From Bacteroidota bacterium (lineage in GTDB: Bacteria; Bacteroidota; Ignavibacteria; UBA10030; UBA8401), in assembly GCA_030824295.1 (NCBI GenBank), contig JAVBYA010000291.1:1-6002 (forward strand): DNA of 6,002 bases, written 5' to 3'. Positions 1 through 5,435 of the stretch are shown here, piece by piece (within the stretch, counting starts at the first letter, position 1; every line of letters begins with the position of its first letter). Under the pieces are notes generated by a model that saw only the letters and a list, made by a program, of their open reading frames with translations, did no database searches and was not told the DNA's origin. A program made the translations under genes and the position numbers.

Positions 1-80
1 ACGCTGGCGATCGCTTCCGCGATATAGCGTTCGGCATTGTATGCCGGCATGAGCACGGTGATGAGCGGTGCGGTTCCCAT
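1..80 (-). CDS. Glycosyltransferase family 2 protein, N-terminal fragment
   Basis: Reading leftwards from an ATG at 80-78 gives 26 full codons that stay open to the window edge. The peptide contains ITVLMPAYNAERYIAEAI, the classic N-terminal first beta strand and nucleotide-binding segment of GT-A fold family 2 glycosyltransferases (consensus 'vSVimPvYNaekyi.eai'). Such enzymes transfer a sugar from an NDP-sugar at the cytoplasmic face of the membrane. The start directly abuts the TGA of the fucosyltransferase gene (TGAATG, no gap). The only Shine-Dalgarno-like sequence is a weak GGATGG 8 bases upstream, so translation probably depends on coupling to the preceding gene. Donor and acceptor cannot be judged because the DXD region and the rest of the protein lie outside. 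Family assignment is firm for so short a piece; sugar specificity is unknown. Confidence 0.85.
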   Translation of the reverse strand, partial: MGTAPLITVLMPAYNAERYIAEAIAS

Positions 81-965
81 TCAGAGCACCATCCATTTCG
101 GAGGGAAGAGATCATCCGTCCGTTTTGCTGCATCGTTGAACCACAGCCGCGGTGCGATCACGGTCTTCTCCGGATGCGGATTGAGCCATGCTCCCCACCA
201 GCTGAAACTGCTGTTCGCGATGATATGATGACGGCAGCGGCTCATCAGGTGAAGGTCCTCGATCCCGGAAGCGCCGGGATACCTTCCGACCGCCGTGATC
301 GGTCTCTCGGTCCGCACATGCTCCTGCGCCCATACCGGATCGTCCGAGAACAGGAAGAAGACCGGGTCCGGAACGGACGTGACGATGCGGTCGACCGCTC
401 TTCGGTAATAGTCCATGTCCAGCACTCCATGGATCCGGTTCGACCGGTTGTCCGACACATAGTCGCCCCTGCGGATGTGGAGACTGACGGAATTCACAGC
501 ACTGATGGATCGTTCGAAGTGTGCTCCCTGCTCCGACAGCGGTTGAACGAACCGGAGATCTTTTCTGAGCTGCACCTCAGCATCCTGAAAGTAGCGTTCG
601 CTCTGCCAATACCCGTCCAGGTACACCGAACCATCCAGGGCCGGCATCTGCGGATCGAAATGGAAGTGCGGCTCATTGTATTTTCTGACCGGCCGTTGTC
701 CGGTACGGATCAGCGTCCTGGCCCACCGCACAGCGGTGCGGAACGGCGGGGCCGGATGCACCACGCGCCGCAGGAGTTCCTCCCCCGCTTCCGCGCATTC
801 CGGCCGGAACGCTGATAGTTCGTACTCCCGCAGAGTATAATCGCGGAATGCGGTCGTATCCAGGAACAATTCCGCACCGGTACGGAGTGCCAGCGCCCTT
901 CCGGCAGCGTATTGGAACATCTGGTTCCCGAGTCCTCCGTAGATCTTTACGATCACCGTGTTCAT
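81..965 (-). CDS. Alpha-1,2-fucosyltransferase (glycosyltransferase family 11)
   Basis: The 294-residue product has the usual length and motif order of bacterial GT11 enzymes, which transfer L-fucose from GDP-L-fucose, usually in alpha-1,2 linkage, to a galactose-type acceptor. Visible motifs are GGLGNQMFQYA at 10-20, YLDGYWQSERYF at 115-126, the GDP-fucose-binding HIRRGDY at 163-169, a FFLFSDDP strand at 203-210, NSSFSWWGAWLN at 251-262, and a C-terminal APRLWF...W block typical of the family. There is no signal peptide or membrane segment, so it should act at the cytoplasmic side of the inner membrane. The ATG at 965-963 overlaps the TGA of the preceding polymerase-like gene by 4 bases (ATGA) and has a strong GGAGG at 975-971 with a 5-base spacer. 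The gene therefore looks translationally coupled. It implies that the glycan contains fucose and that the cell makes GDP-L-fucose, but no gmd or fcl gene is visible here. The exact acceptor and linkage are inferred from family only. Confidence 0.95.
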   Translation of the reverse strand: MNTVIVKIYGGLGNQMFQYAAGRALALRTGAELFLDTTAFRDYTLREYELSAFRPECAEAGEELLRRVVHPAPPFRTAVRWARTLIRTGQRPVRKYNEPHFHFDPQMPALDGSVYLDGYWQSERYFQDAEVQLRKDLRFVQPLSEQGAHFERSISAVNSVSLHIRRGDYVSDNRSNRIHGVLDMDYYRRAVDRIVTSVPDPVFFLFSDDPVWAQEHVRTERPITAVGRYPGASGIEDLHLMSRCRHHIIANSSFSWWGAWLNPHPEKTVIAPRLWFNDAAKRTDDLFPPKWMVL

Positions 966-2311
966 GCGGTCCTCCGTTCCATCAGAGCCGCATGGTCGCC
1001 GCGGGCGAACAGGAAGACCATCATGAACATCACTGTATAGACGAGGATCGAAGAGCTGTCCCGGATGAAACTGTATTTCATCTCCTGAGCGAACAGCGCA
1101 AAGAGCAGTCCGAGATAGAAGACCGCTTCCGCCACCGCAAGCCGGTCCTGTGCAGCATCCCGCACCTTCTTCGCGGCGGAGTACGCTTTGTAGAAGAGCG
1201 CAAGCATGAAGGCGATGCCGAAGAGCCCGTACTTCCCGTACATGGCGAACAGCACATTATGGGAAACGATCTCGCTCGGTCCGAGCGTGTTCAGGAAGTA
1301 TGCACCCAAACCGACGACATTCCCATAGTCCACCAGCGAAAGGTATCCTGCTTCGAAATTCCGGTTCGATGCGCCGACGAGGCCCTGCGTCTGATACTTA
1401 TAGATGGTATCCATGATGCGGGCGAACAGCGGGGTGTTGCGGAAGTAGGAGATGATGAACGGCGAGAGTGCTGCAACGCCCACTGCGGCAACAACCAGAT
1501 ATTTCAGCACCGATGCGAACCGCCGGCGATGGTACCACATCACCATTACAATGAAGATGGCGATGATGATGAACAGCGATCGGGTCCCGGACATGAGTCC
1601 GATGATGAGGGAGGCGCCGAGACTCACCATCGAGATGGTCCTGTGGCGGCCCCGGGAAAGGTTGATCAGCGAGAAGGCGAACACGATGAGGACGAAATCC
1701 GCGACGAACTCGTAACTGCCCAGACGGGCCGCATAGCGGGGAATGATGAGATTGAAGGTCCGCTCGTACGTGATGGTCGGACGGCTCACCAGGAAATCCG
1801 GTACGAGGTACTGGAAGAACCCGAGGGAAGCAAGATTCGTGAACAGATGAAGGATGGACGATGCCGAGAAGGCGGCCATCAAGCGGTAACGGACCTCCGG
1901 TGTTGCGGCATACGCCGTGAGGATCCGCACGAGGACCAGCGCGGTCATCACAAAGAAGGTCACGTTGATGATCTGGCGTTCCGGCGATGCTTTGGTGAAC
2001 GTGTCGGCGCGGTGGATCTGACCGCTGAAGATGATCCCGGCGATGATCCCGATCCAGATGAGCGCATGGAGCGGTCTCACAGAGACCAGCGAGGTCCGCG
2101 TCCGCTCCTTCCACTCACCGTTGAACTTCGCCGCGAACCAGAATGCCCACACCGCATACGCTCCGATATTCAGCAGCAGTTCCGTCTTCGAGAACGGTAT
2201 GATGTGCACCGGAACGAGGAACACGACCATCATAAGGGCCGACGTATGCTTCCCGCCGACGACCAGGAAGAAGATCCACAGGAGCAGAATGAGTGCGACG
2301 AAATTGATCAT
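962..2311 (-). CDS. O-antigen polymerase/ligase-like integral membrane protein (Wzy/WaaL type)
   Basis: The 449-residue protein is strongly hydrophobic, with about 11-12 probable membrane segments. The clear ones are near 2-18, 23-40, 44-61, 81-96, 113-133, 200-217, 226-241, 244-260, 268-289, 353-375, 394-409 and 421-436. A GLMSGTRSLFIII segment (238-250) and a large non-membrane loop (about 290-350) ending in SHNVLFAMYGKYGLFG (350-365) match the O-antigen ligase domain (Wzy_C). In that family an Arg in the 'T/SGTRS' helix and a His in 'HN' are functionally important; the candidates here are R244 and H351. Within a glycosyltransferase operon the likelier role is Wzy, polymerising lipid-linked repeat units in the periplasm, but WaaL-like ligase activity cannot be excluded from sequence. 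The ATG overlaps the previous stop by 4 bases (ATGA) and is preceded by GGAGG at 2323-2319 with a 7-base spacer. As is usual for this class, sequence outside these motifs is poorly conserved, so I give no symbol. Confidence 0.85.
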   Translation of the reverse strand: MINFVALILLLWIFFLVVGGKHTSALMMVVFLVPVHIIPFSKTELLLNIGAYAVWAFWFAAKFNGEWKERTRTSLVSVRPLHALIWIGIIAGIIFSGQIHRADTFTKASPERQIINVTFFVMTALVLVRILTAYAATPEVRYRLMAAFSASSILHLFTNLASLGFFQYLVPDFLVSRPTITYERTFNLIIPRYAARLGSYEFVADFVLIVFAFSLINLSRGRHRTISMVSLGASLIIGLMSGTRSLFIIIAIFIVMVMWYHRRRFASVLKYLVVAAVGVAALSPFIISYFRNTPLFARIMDTIYKYQTQGLVGASNRNFEAGYLSLVDYGNVVGLGAYFLNTLGPSEIVSHNVLFAMYGKYGLFGIAFMLALFYKAYSAAKKVRDAAQDRLAVAEAVFYLGLLFALFAQEMKYSFIRDSSSILVYTVMFMMVFLFARGDHAALMERRTA

Positions 2312-3492
2312 CCCTTCGCCTCCGCTGCGCGGGTGTGGAACCGCTCCTCGATGGGACGCATCCGGGCGAAGAGGTCATAATACCGTTCAGCAAGTTCCCG
2401 TGAAGCGCGGTGGTACTGTTCACGGTCCCCGGCATAGAGCTCAACGCACCGGCCCAGTTCCTCTGCGGTGATGGATGGGACGAACAGGAACGGCGGGACC
2501 TTCGTCATCGGTGCATCGATGTTCGTGATGATCGCCAGTCCTGCCCAGGCATAGGTCGCGATCTTGCCGGACGACAGGACCAAATTGTTCCAGTTGGCGA
2601 TGTCGGAATCGGGCTGATAGAGCGCCAGACCGATGTCGAAACCGCGGAGGAACTGCAGATGGGCATCATCATCGAAATAGTCCGTCGTGAGGGTGATCCG
2701 GTCATCCGTTGCCGCCATCCGCTGAACTGTTCCATAATATTCTTCCGTGCCGACGGCATGTCCCTGGACCATCAGCGACCGCACGCTCGGTGAATGCAGC
2801 GAGAGGAACGCAGACACGGTCTCTTCGAGACAGGACCAGCGCGCGAAGTATCCCGAGAACACGAGGGAGACCCCTTCTGAAACATTCCGGGAAGTCCAGG
2901 GTGCCGGTATGCGGGAGACGGGAAGCAATGAGAATTGAATGGAGGAACCAAGGAACCGGTTCAGGTCAGCTGCGCGTTCCTGCGACTGCACGATGCAGCC
3001 CCGGCATGATTCCAGCTGGCGGCGGCACTCTTCCGCAGGATACGGGAGCATCTGCTGCTCCAATTCCAGCGAGACATAGACGATGGACGACGGATCGATG
3101 CCGCTTGCGAGCGCAGAACGAAGGGAATGGAACTCGATGCAATAGATGATGGAATCGGCAGGTATGGCTGCAGCCAGCGCCGCACGGAACCGCTGCTCAC
3201 GCCCGAGGCGGAACATCTCCCGCACCCGTTGAAGAAGACGGCCGCGCAGGAACGGCACACGCTTCAGCCAACGCGCGGCCGATTCTTCTCTCGCTGTCGA
3301 CCAGCGCTGCGGGACCGCGATCACCAATTCCGTTCCCGGAATGGTGAAGGACCGTTCGCGGAGCAGCTCATCCGTGATGATCAGACACCGTGTTCCGCGA
3401 TCAGCGAAGTACGCACAAATGCCCTTCACCGTCGGTGAGGTTTCAAGACCATACCGGCGGACGACGACCGTGACAGTGGGTTGGGGTTGCAT
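2308..3492 (-). CDS. Glycosyltransferase, GT-B fold, family 4-like
   Basis: The product is 394 residues, a normal length for GT-B enzymes, with no membrane segment. The N-terminal domain opens with a beta strand, TVTVVVRRYG (6-15), and ends with IVQSQERAADLNRFLG (167-182), which resembles the inter-domain region of GT4 proteins where a conserved 'vi.qS...r..l...g' stretch occurs. The C-terminal domain starts with SLVFSGYFARWSCLEE (209-224), followed by DIGLALYQP (286-294) and SSGKIATYAWAGLAIITN (307-324). That last block is the equivalent of the 'p.K..eYma.GlPvv' donor-binding block. The canonical GT4 E-x7-E motif is not clearly recognisable, so the family number is tentative. It probably adds one sugar of the repeat unit from an NDP-sugar in the cytoplasm; donor and acceptor are unknown. 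It lies 17 bases after the methyltransferase stop, the only open gap in the sugar operon. No convincing Shine-Dalgarno precedes the ATG; the nearest AAGG is 15 bases away. Confidence 0.8.
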   Translation of the reverse strand: MQPQPTVTVVVRRYGLETSPTVKGICAYFADRGTRCLIITDELLRERSFTIPGTELVIAVPQRWSTAREESAARWLKRVPFLRGRLLQRVREMFRLGREQRFRAALAAAIPADSIIYCIEFHSLRSALASGIDPSSIVYVSLELEQQMLPYPAEECRRQLESCRGCIVQSQERAADLNRFLGSSIQFSLLPVSRIPAPWTSRNVSEGVSLVFSGYFARWSCLEETVSAFLSLHSPSVRSLMVQGHAVGTEEYYGTVQRMAATDDRITLTTDYFDDDAHLQFLRGFDIGLALYQPDSDIANWNNLVLSSGKIATYAWAGLAIITNIDAPMTKVPPFLFVPSITAEELGRCVELYAGDREQYHRASRELAERYYDLFARMRPIEERFHTRAAEAKG

Positions 3493-3509
3493 AGGATCGG
3501 CAGAACGCC

Positions 3510-4271
3510 TTACACCGCCGTTGCTATGATGTACACTCCCCAGGAATCGGTCCCGGGCTGAGCGCCGCTCATCCAGGAGCCGGAGGCAGTGAGCGAGAAT
3601 CCGGTCGCTTTCAGATACTGCTCCAGTTCGGGCAGGAAGAAGTACCGCATGCGGTGCGATTCCTTCAGCATGGTGAATCGGCCGCTGGAACGTTCCTCGA
3701 TGCTGATGGAATAATTGACATCCACCACGTTCTCGTTCACATGGGTCACCGGTTCGGCGATCCGAACAACATTGATAACGCCGTTCGCGAGCCGTTTCAC
3801 CCGGACCGCCGGACGCTCGGTGAGTACAGCAGGGCCGTACCAGAAGTCGACAATGAAGGTGCTCCCAGGTTTCAGATGGGCGCGGGCAGTGCTCAGCATC
3901 CGCAGGACATCATCATTCGTCGTTTGGTAGCTCAGCACATGGAACAGAGAGACGACAACATCGAACGTCCGGTCCAGGCGGACCGTCCGTGCATCCCCCT
4001 GATGGAACGCCACGGCATTCCCCGGCCGGGCAGCGGCCTTGCTGCGTGCGGCCGCCAGCATCTCTTCGGACATATCAACGCCGGTGCAGTCGTATCCCCG
4101 TTCTGCCAGCAGAAAATCGTGCGCGCCGGTACCGCAGCCGATGTTCATGACGCTTCGGGCGGAAGGATGATGCTTTTTGATGAGTGAGTCGATGAATGCT
4201 GTTTCACCCGGATAATCCTTGTCTGCATACATCAGATCGTAATACTGCGAGTAGGCACCAAAAACGCTCAT
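3510..4271 (-). CDS. Class I SAM-dependent methyltransferase, amino-sugar N-methyltransferase-like
   Basis: The 253-residue protein has the Rossmann-fold methyltransferase motifs in order. The glycine-rich motif I is NIGCGTGAH (43-51), the acidic SAM-ribose-binding motif II is GVDMSEEML (D66), the post-II stretch is QGDART (91-96), and motif IV is FDVVVSLFHVLSY (103-115). The N-terminus, with YSQYYDLMYADKDYPGE at 7-23, has the 'YD.fY..KDY..E' pattern that I recall from dTDP-amino-sugar N-methyltransferases such as TylM1 and DesVI. The length is also close to that group. The ATG overlaps the stop of the sugar aminotransferase by 4 bases (ATGA) and has AAAGGA at 4286-4281, 9 bases upstream. A methyltransferase tied this closely to a sugar aminotransferase plausibly methylates the new amino group. 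O-methylation of the sugar or another substrate is possible. Motif I begins with Asn (N43) where Asp or Glu is more common. Methyltransferase fold: very sure; substrate: inference. Confidence 0.9.
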   Translation of the reverse strand: MSVFGAYSQYYDLMYADKDYPGETAFIDSLIKKHHPSARSVMNIGCGTGAHDFLLAERGYDCTGVDMSEEMLAAARSKAAARPGNAVAFHQGDARTVRLDRTFDVVVSLFHVLSYQTTNDDVLRMLSTARAHLKPGSTFIVDFWYGPAVLTERPAVRVKRLANGVINVVRIAEPVTHVNENVVDVNYSISIEERSSGRFTMLKESHRMRYFFLPELEQYLKATGFSLTASGSWMSGAQPGTDSWGVYIIATAV

Positions 4272-5377
4272 GCGAAAAGTTCCTTTACTGTGGAAGCAAC
4301 CGTCGTGATCTGATCTGTGGTCAATGCCATGCCGCTCGGCACATAGAAGCCGCGCCGTGCGATCCGCTCTGCAACGGGACAGGAGGTTCCCTGGAACAAT
4401 CCCATCTTACGGAACACCGGCTGCTCATGCATCGGGAAGAAGAACGGACGCGTGCCGATCTGTTTGGCCGCGAGACGTTTCATTGCTTCTTCCGCATCGT
4501 ATCCCACGGATTCGTTCAGGACCATACCGAAGACCCAGAAGATGTTCTCGGCATAGGAGGTGCTCCCGGGCTGCAGCTGCAGTGCAGGGATGCCGGAAAG
4601 ATGCTGCCGATAGAGAGCACCCATGGCACGCTTTCGCGCCACGAACTCATCGAGCCGCTCCAACTGTGCCAGTCCCAGCGCCGCCTGGATGTTCGTCATC
4701 CGGAAGTTCCAGCCGAGCTCCTCATGCACGAACCGTTTATACGGCAAGAAACAGAGGTTCCGGAGCGAACGGCACCGTTCGGCCAGTTTCTCATCATCCG
4801 TAACGATCATCCCTCCTTCACCGGTGGTGATATGCTTGTTGGGATAGAAACTGAATGTGCTGATATCGCCGAAGCTCCCGCATGGTTTTCCGTTGTACGT
4901 CTGTCCATGCATCTCGGCAGCATCCTCGATCACTTTCAGTCCGTGCTTGGCGGCGATCGCCAGAACGGGATCCATATCCACCGGTAATCCGTAAATGTGT
5001 ACGACCATGATCGCTTTGGTCCTGGGGGTGATCAGAGCTTCGATCTTGGTCACGTCCATGTTCCACGTTTGCGGGTCCGCATCGACCACCACTGGCACTG
5101 CACCGGCACGCACGATGGCGGCCGCACAGGAGATGATGGTGAAGGTAGGCATGATCACTTCATCACCCTTGCCGATGCCGAGCGCCACGATGGACGCATC
5201 GATCGCAACGGATCCATTCATAACGGCGATACCGAACTTCCGTCCGACCCGCGCTGCGAACCGTTCCTCGAATTGTTTGATGAACGGACCTTCGGAGGAG
5301 ATCCATCCTGTATCGATGCATTCGTTCAGATATTTCTTCTCATTGCCGTTCAGCAATGGTTCATTTACTGGTATCAC
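4268..5377 (-). CDS. DegT/DnrJ/EryC1/StrS-family sugar aminotransferase, GDP-perosamine synthase-like
   Basis: The product is a 369-residue PLP-dependent fold-type I aminotransferase that converts a 4-keto-6-deoxy NDP-sugar into the amino-sugar using glutamate. The PLP Schiff-base lysine is K181 in FYPNKHITTGEGG, the pyridine-nitrogen Asp is D152 in IEDAAE, and FRMTNIQAALGLAQLE (225-240) is also a family hallmark. The N-terminus MIPVNEPLLNGNEKKYLNEC followed by GWISSEGPF, and the HIYGLPVDMDP segment (127-136), closely resemble GDP-perosamine synthases (RfbE/PerA), which are of about the same length. The lysine argues against ColD-type 3-dehydratases, which carry His there. The GTG start at 5377-5375 is supported by an AAAGGA 7 bases upstream and by placing the family's conserved MIPV at the very N-terminus. 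It is the first gene of the sugar cluster, after a 58-base gap, and overlaps the methyltransferase by 4 bases. Exact product (perosamine or another 4-amino-4,6-dideoxyhexose, GDP or dTDP/UDP form) is not certain. Confidence 0.93.
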   Translation of the reverse strand: MIPVNEPLLNGNEKKYLNECIDTGWISSEGPFIKQFEERFAARVGRKFGIAVMNGSVAIDASIVALGIGKGDEVIMPTFTIISCAAAIVRAGAVPVVVDADPQTWNMDVTKIEALITPRTKAIMVVHIYGLPVDMDPVLAIAAKHGLKVIEDAAEMHGQTYNGKPCGSFGDISTFSFYPNKHITTGEGGMIVTDDEKLAERCRSLRNLCFLPYKRFVHEELGWNFRMTNIQAALGLAQLERLDEFVARKRAMGALYRQHLSGIPALQLQPGSTSYAENIFWVFGMVLNESVGYDAEEAMKRLAAKQIGTRPFFFPMHEQPVFRKMGLFQGTSCPVAERIARRGFYVPSGMALTTDQITTVASTVKELFA

Positions 5378-5384
5378 GCGATGG

Positions 5385-5390
5385 TCCTTT
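5385..5390 (-). promoter_or_regulatory. Ribosome binding site (AAAGGA) that fixes the GTG start of the aminotransferase
   Basis: On the minus strand AAAGGA is followed by 7 bases and then GTG at 5377-5375. It is the only good Shine-Dalgarno in the 58-base gap, and there is no in-frame ATG next to it. It therefore supports the non-ATG start that begins the conserved MIPVNEP sequence. Confidence 0.75.
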
Positions 5391-5413
5391 GATTGTATTG
5401 ATGGAGTGGATCG

Positions 5414-5434
5414 GGCGCCGGACCTGCCGGCGCC
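5414..5434 (-). terminator. GC-rich hairpin just after the T9SS cargo gene; possible terminator or 3' stabilising stem
   Basis: A perfect 8-bp inverted repeat (GGCGCCGG / CCGGCGCC, 5414-5421 and 5427-5434) with a 5-base loop lies one base after the TAA at 5438-5436. It sits at the boundary between the secreted-protein gene and the sugar operon. No T-run follows on the minus strand (the next bases are CGATCCACTCC), so it is not a standard intrinsic terminator. It may instead be a 3'-end stabiliser, an attenuating or partial terminator, or may act with other factors. The rest of the gap (5413-5378) holds the ribosome binding site and no promoter that I can support. Confidence 0.5.
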
Positions 5435-5435
5435 A

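Larger units (their letters stand above)
1..5377 (-). other. Surface-polysaccharide biosynthesis operon (partial)
   Basis: Six co-directional genes run from the aminotransferase to the GT2 fragment with junctions of -4, +17, -4, -4 and 0 bases, so a single transcript is very likely. The set of sugar aminotransferase, methyltransferase, three glycosyltransferases and a Wzy/WaaL-like membrane protein is the normal content of an O-antigen or exopolysaccharide locus. The cluster continues past position 1. A flippase or transporter, the initiating glycosyl-phosphate transferase and the nucleotide-sugar dehydratases are missing from the visible part. I see no promoter with good support within the gap at 5435-5378, so transcription may start further upstream or read through from the preceding gene. 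Confidence 0.8.

Noticed and set aside
174..815. A 213-codon plus-strand open frame opposite the fucosyltransferase
   Set aside because: The minus-strand frame has all GT11 motifs; the plus-strand product shows no family features.
1548..1616. GATGAT-rich stretch that looks like a simple repeat
   Set aside because: It is an irregular run encoding Ile-rich membrane helices (LFIIIAIFIV) of the polymerase-like protein, not a tandem repeat.
2030..2051. A repeated 10-mer (gatgatcccg) with 12-base period
   Set aside because: It encodes the repeated GII of a membrane helix (GIIAGII); the repetition follows from amino acid content and codon choice.
848..2380. A 510-codon open frame on the plus strand, antisense to the polymerase-like gene
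   Set aside because: Its product is rich in Arg, His, Asp and Glu with no recognisable domain. The opposite strand carries a well-formed membrane protein with correct overlaps and ribosome binding sites. Long antisense frames are expected from biased codon use opposite a GC-rich gene.
2960..3164. Cys cluster (C156, C163, C166) in the GT-B protein as a possible metal site
   Set aside because: The residues sit in a normal helix-strand segment that continues into the IVQSQER block; there is no fourth ligand nearby and no known metal site in this fold.
4196..4987. A 263-codon plus-strand open frame opposite the aminotransferase
   Set aside because: It is Cys- and His-rich with no domain pattern, and lies entirely across two clear minus-strand genes.
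4268..5377. GDP-4-keto-6-deoxymannose 3-dehydratase (ColD-type) instead of an aminotransferase
   Set aside because: ColD has a His in place of the PLP lysine; here K181 is present in the NKHITTGEGG context.
5392..5397. TACAAT on the minus strand as a -10 promoter element for the sugar operon
   Set aside because: It lies directly beside the ribosome binding site. Transcription would start at or within the AAAGGA and remove it, and no -35 element is evident at the right distance.
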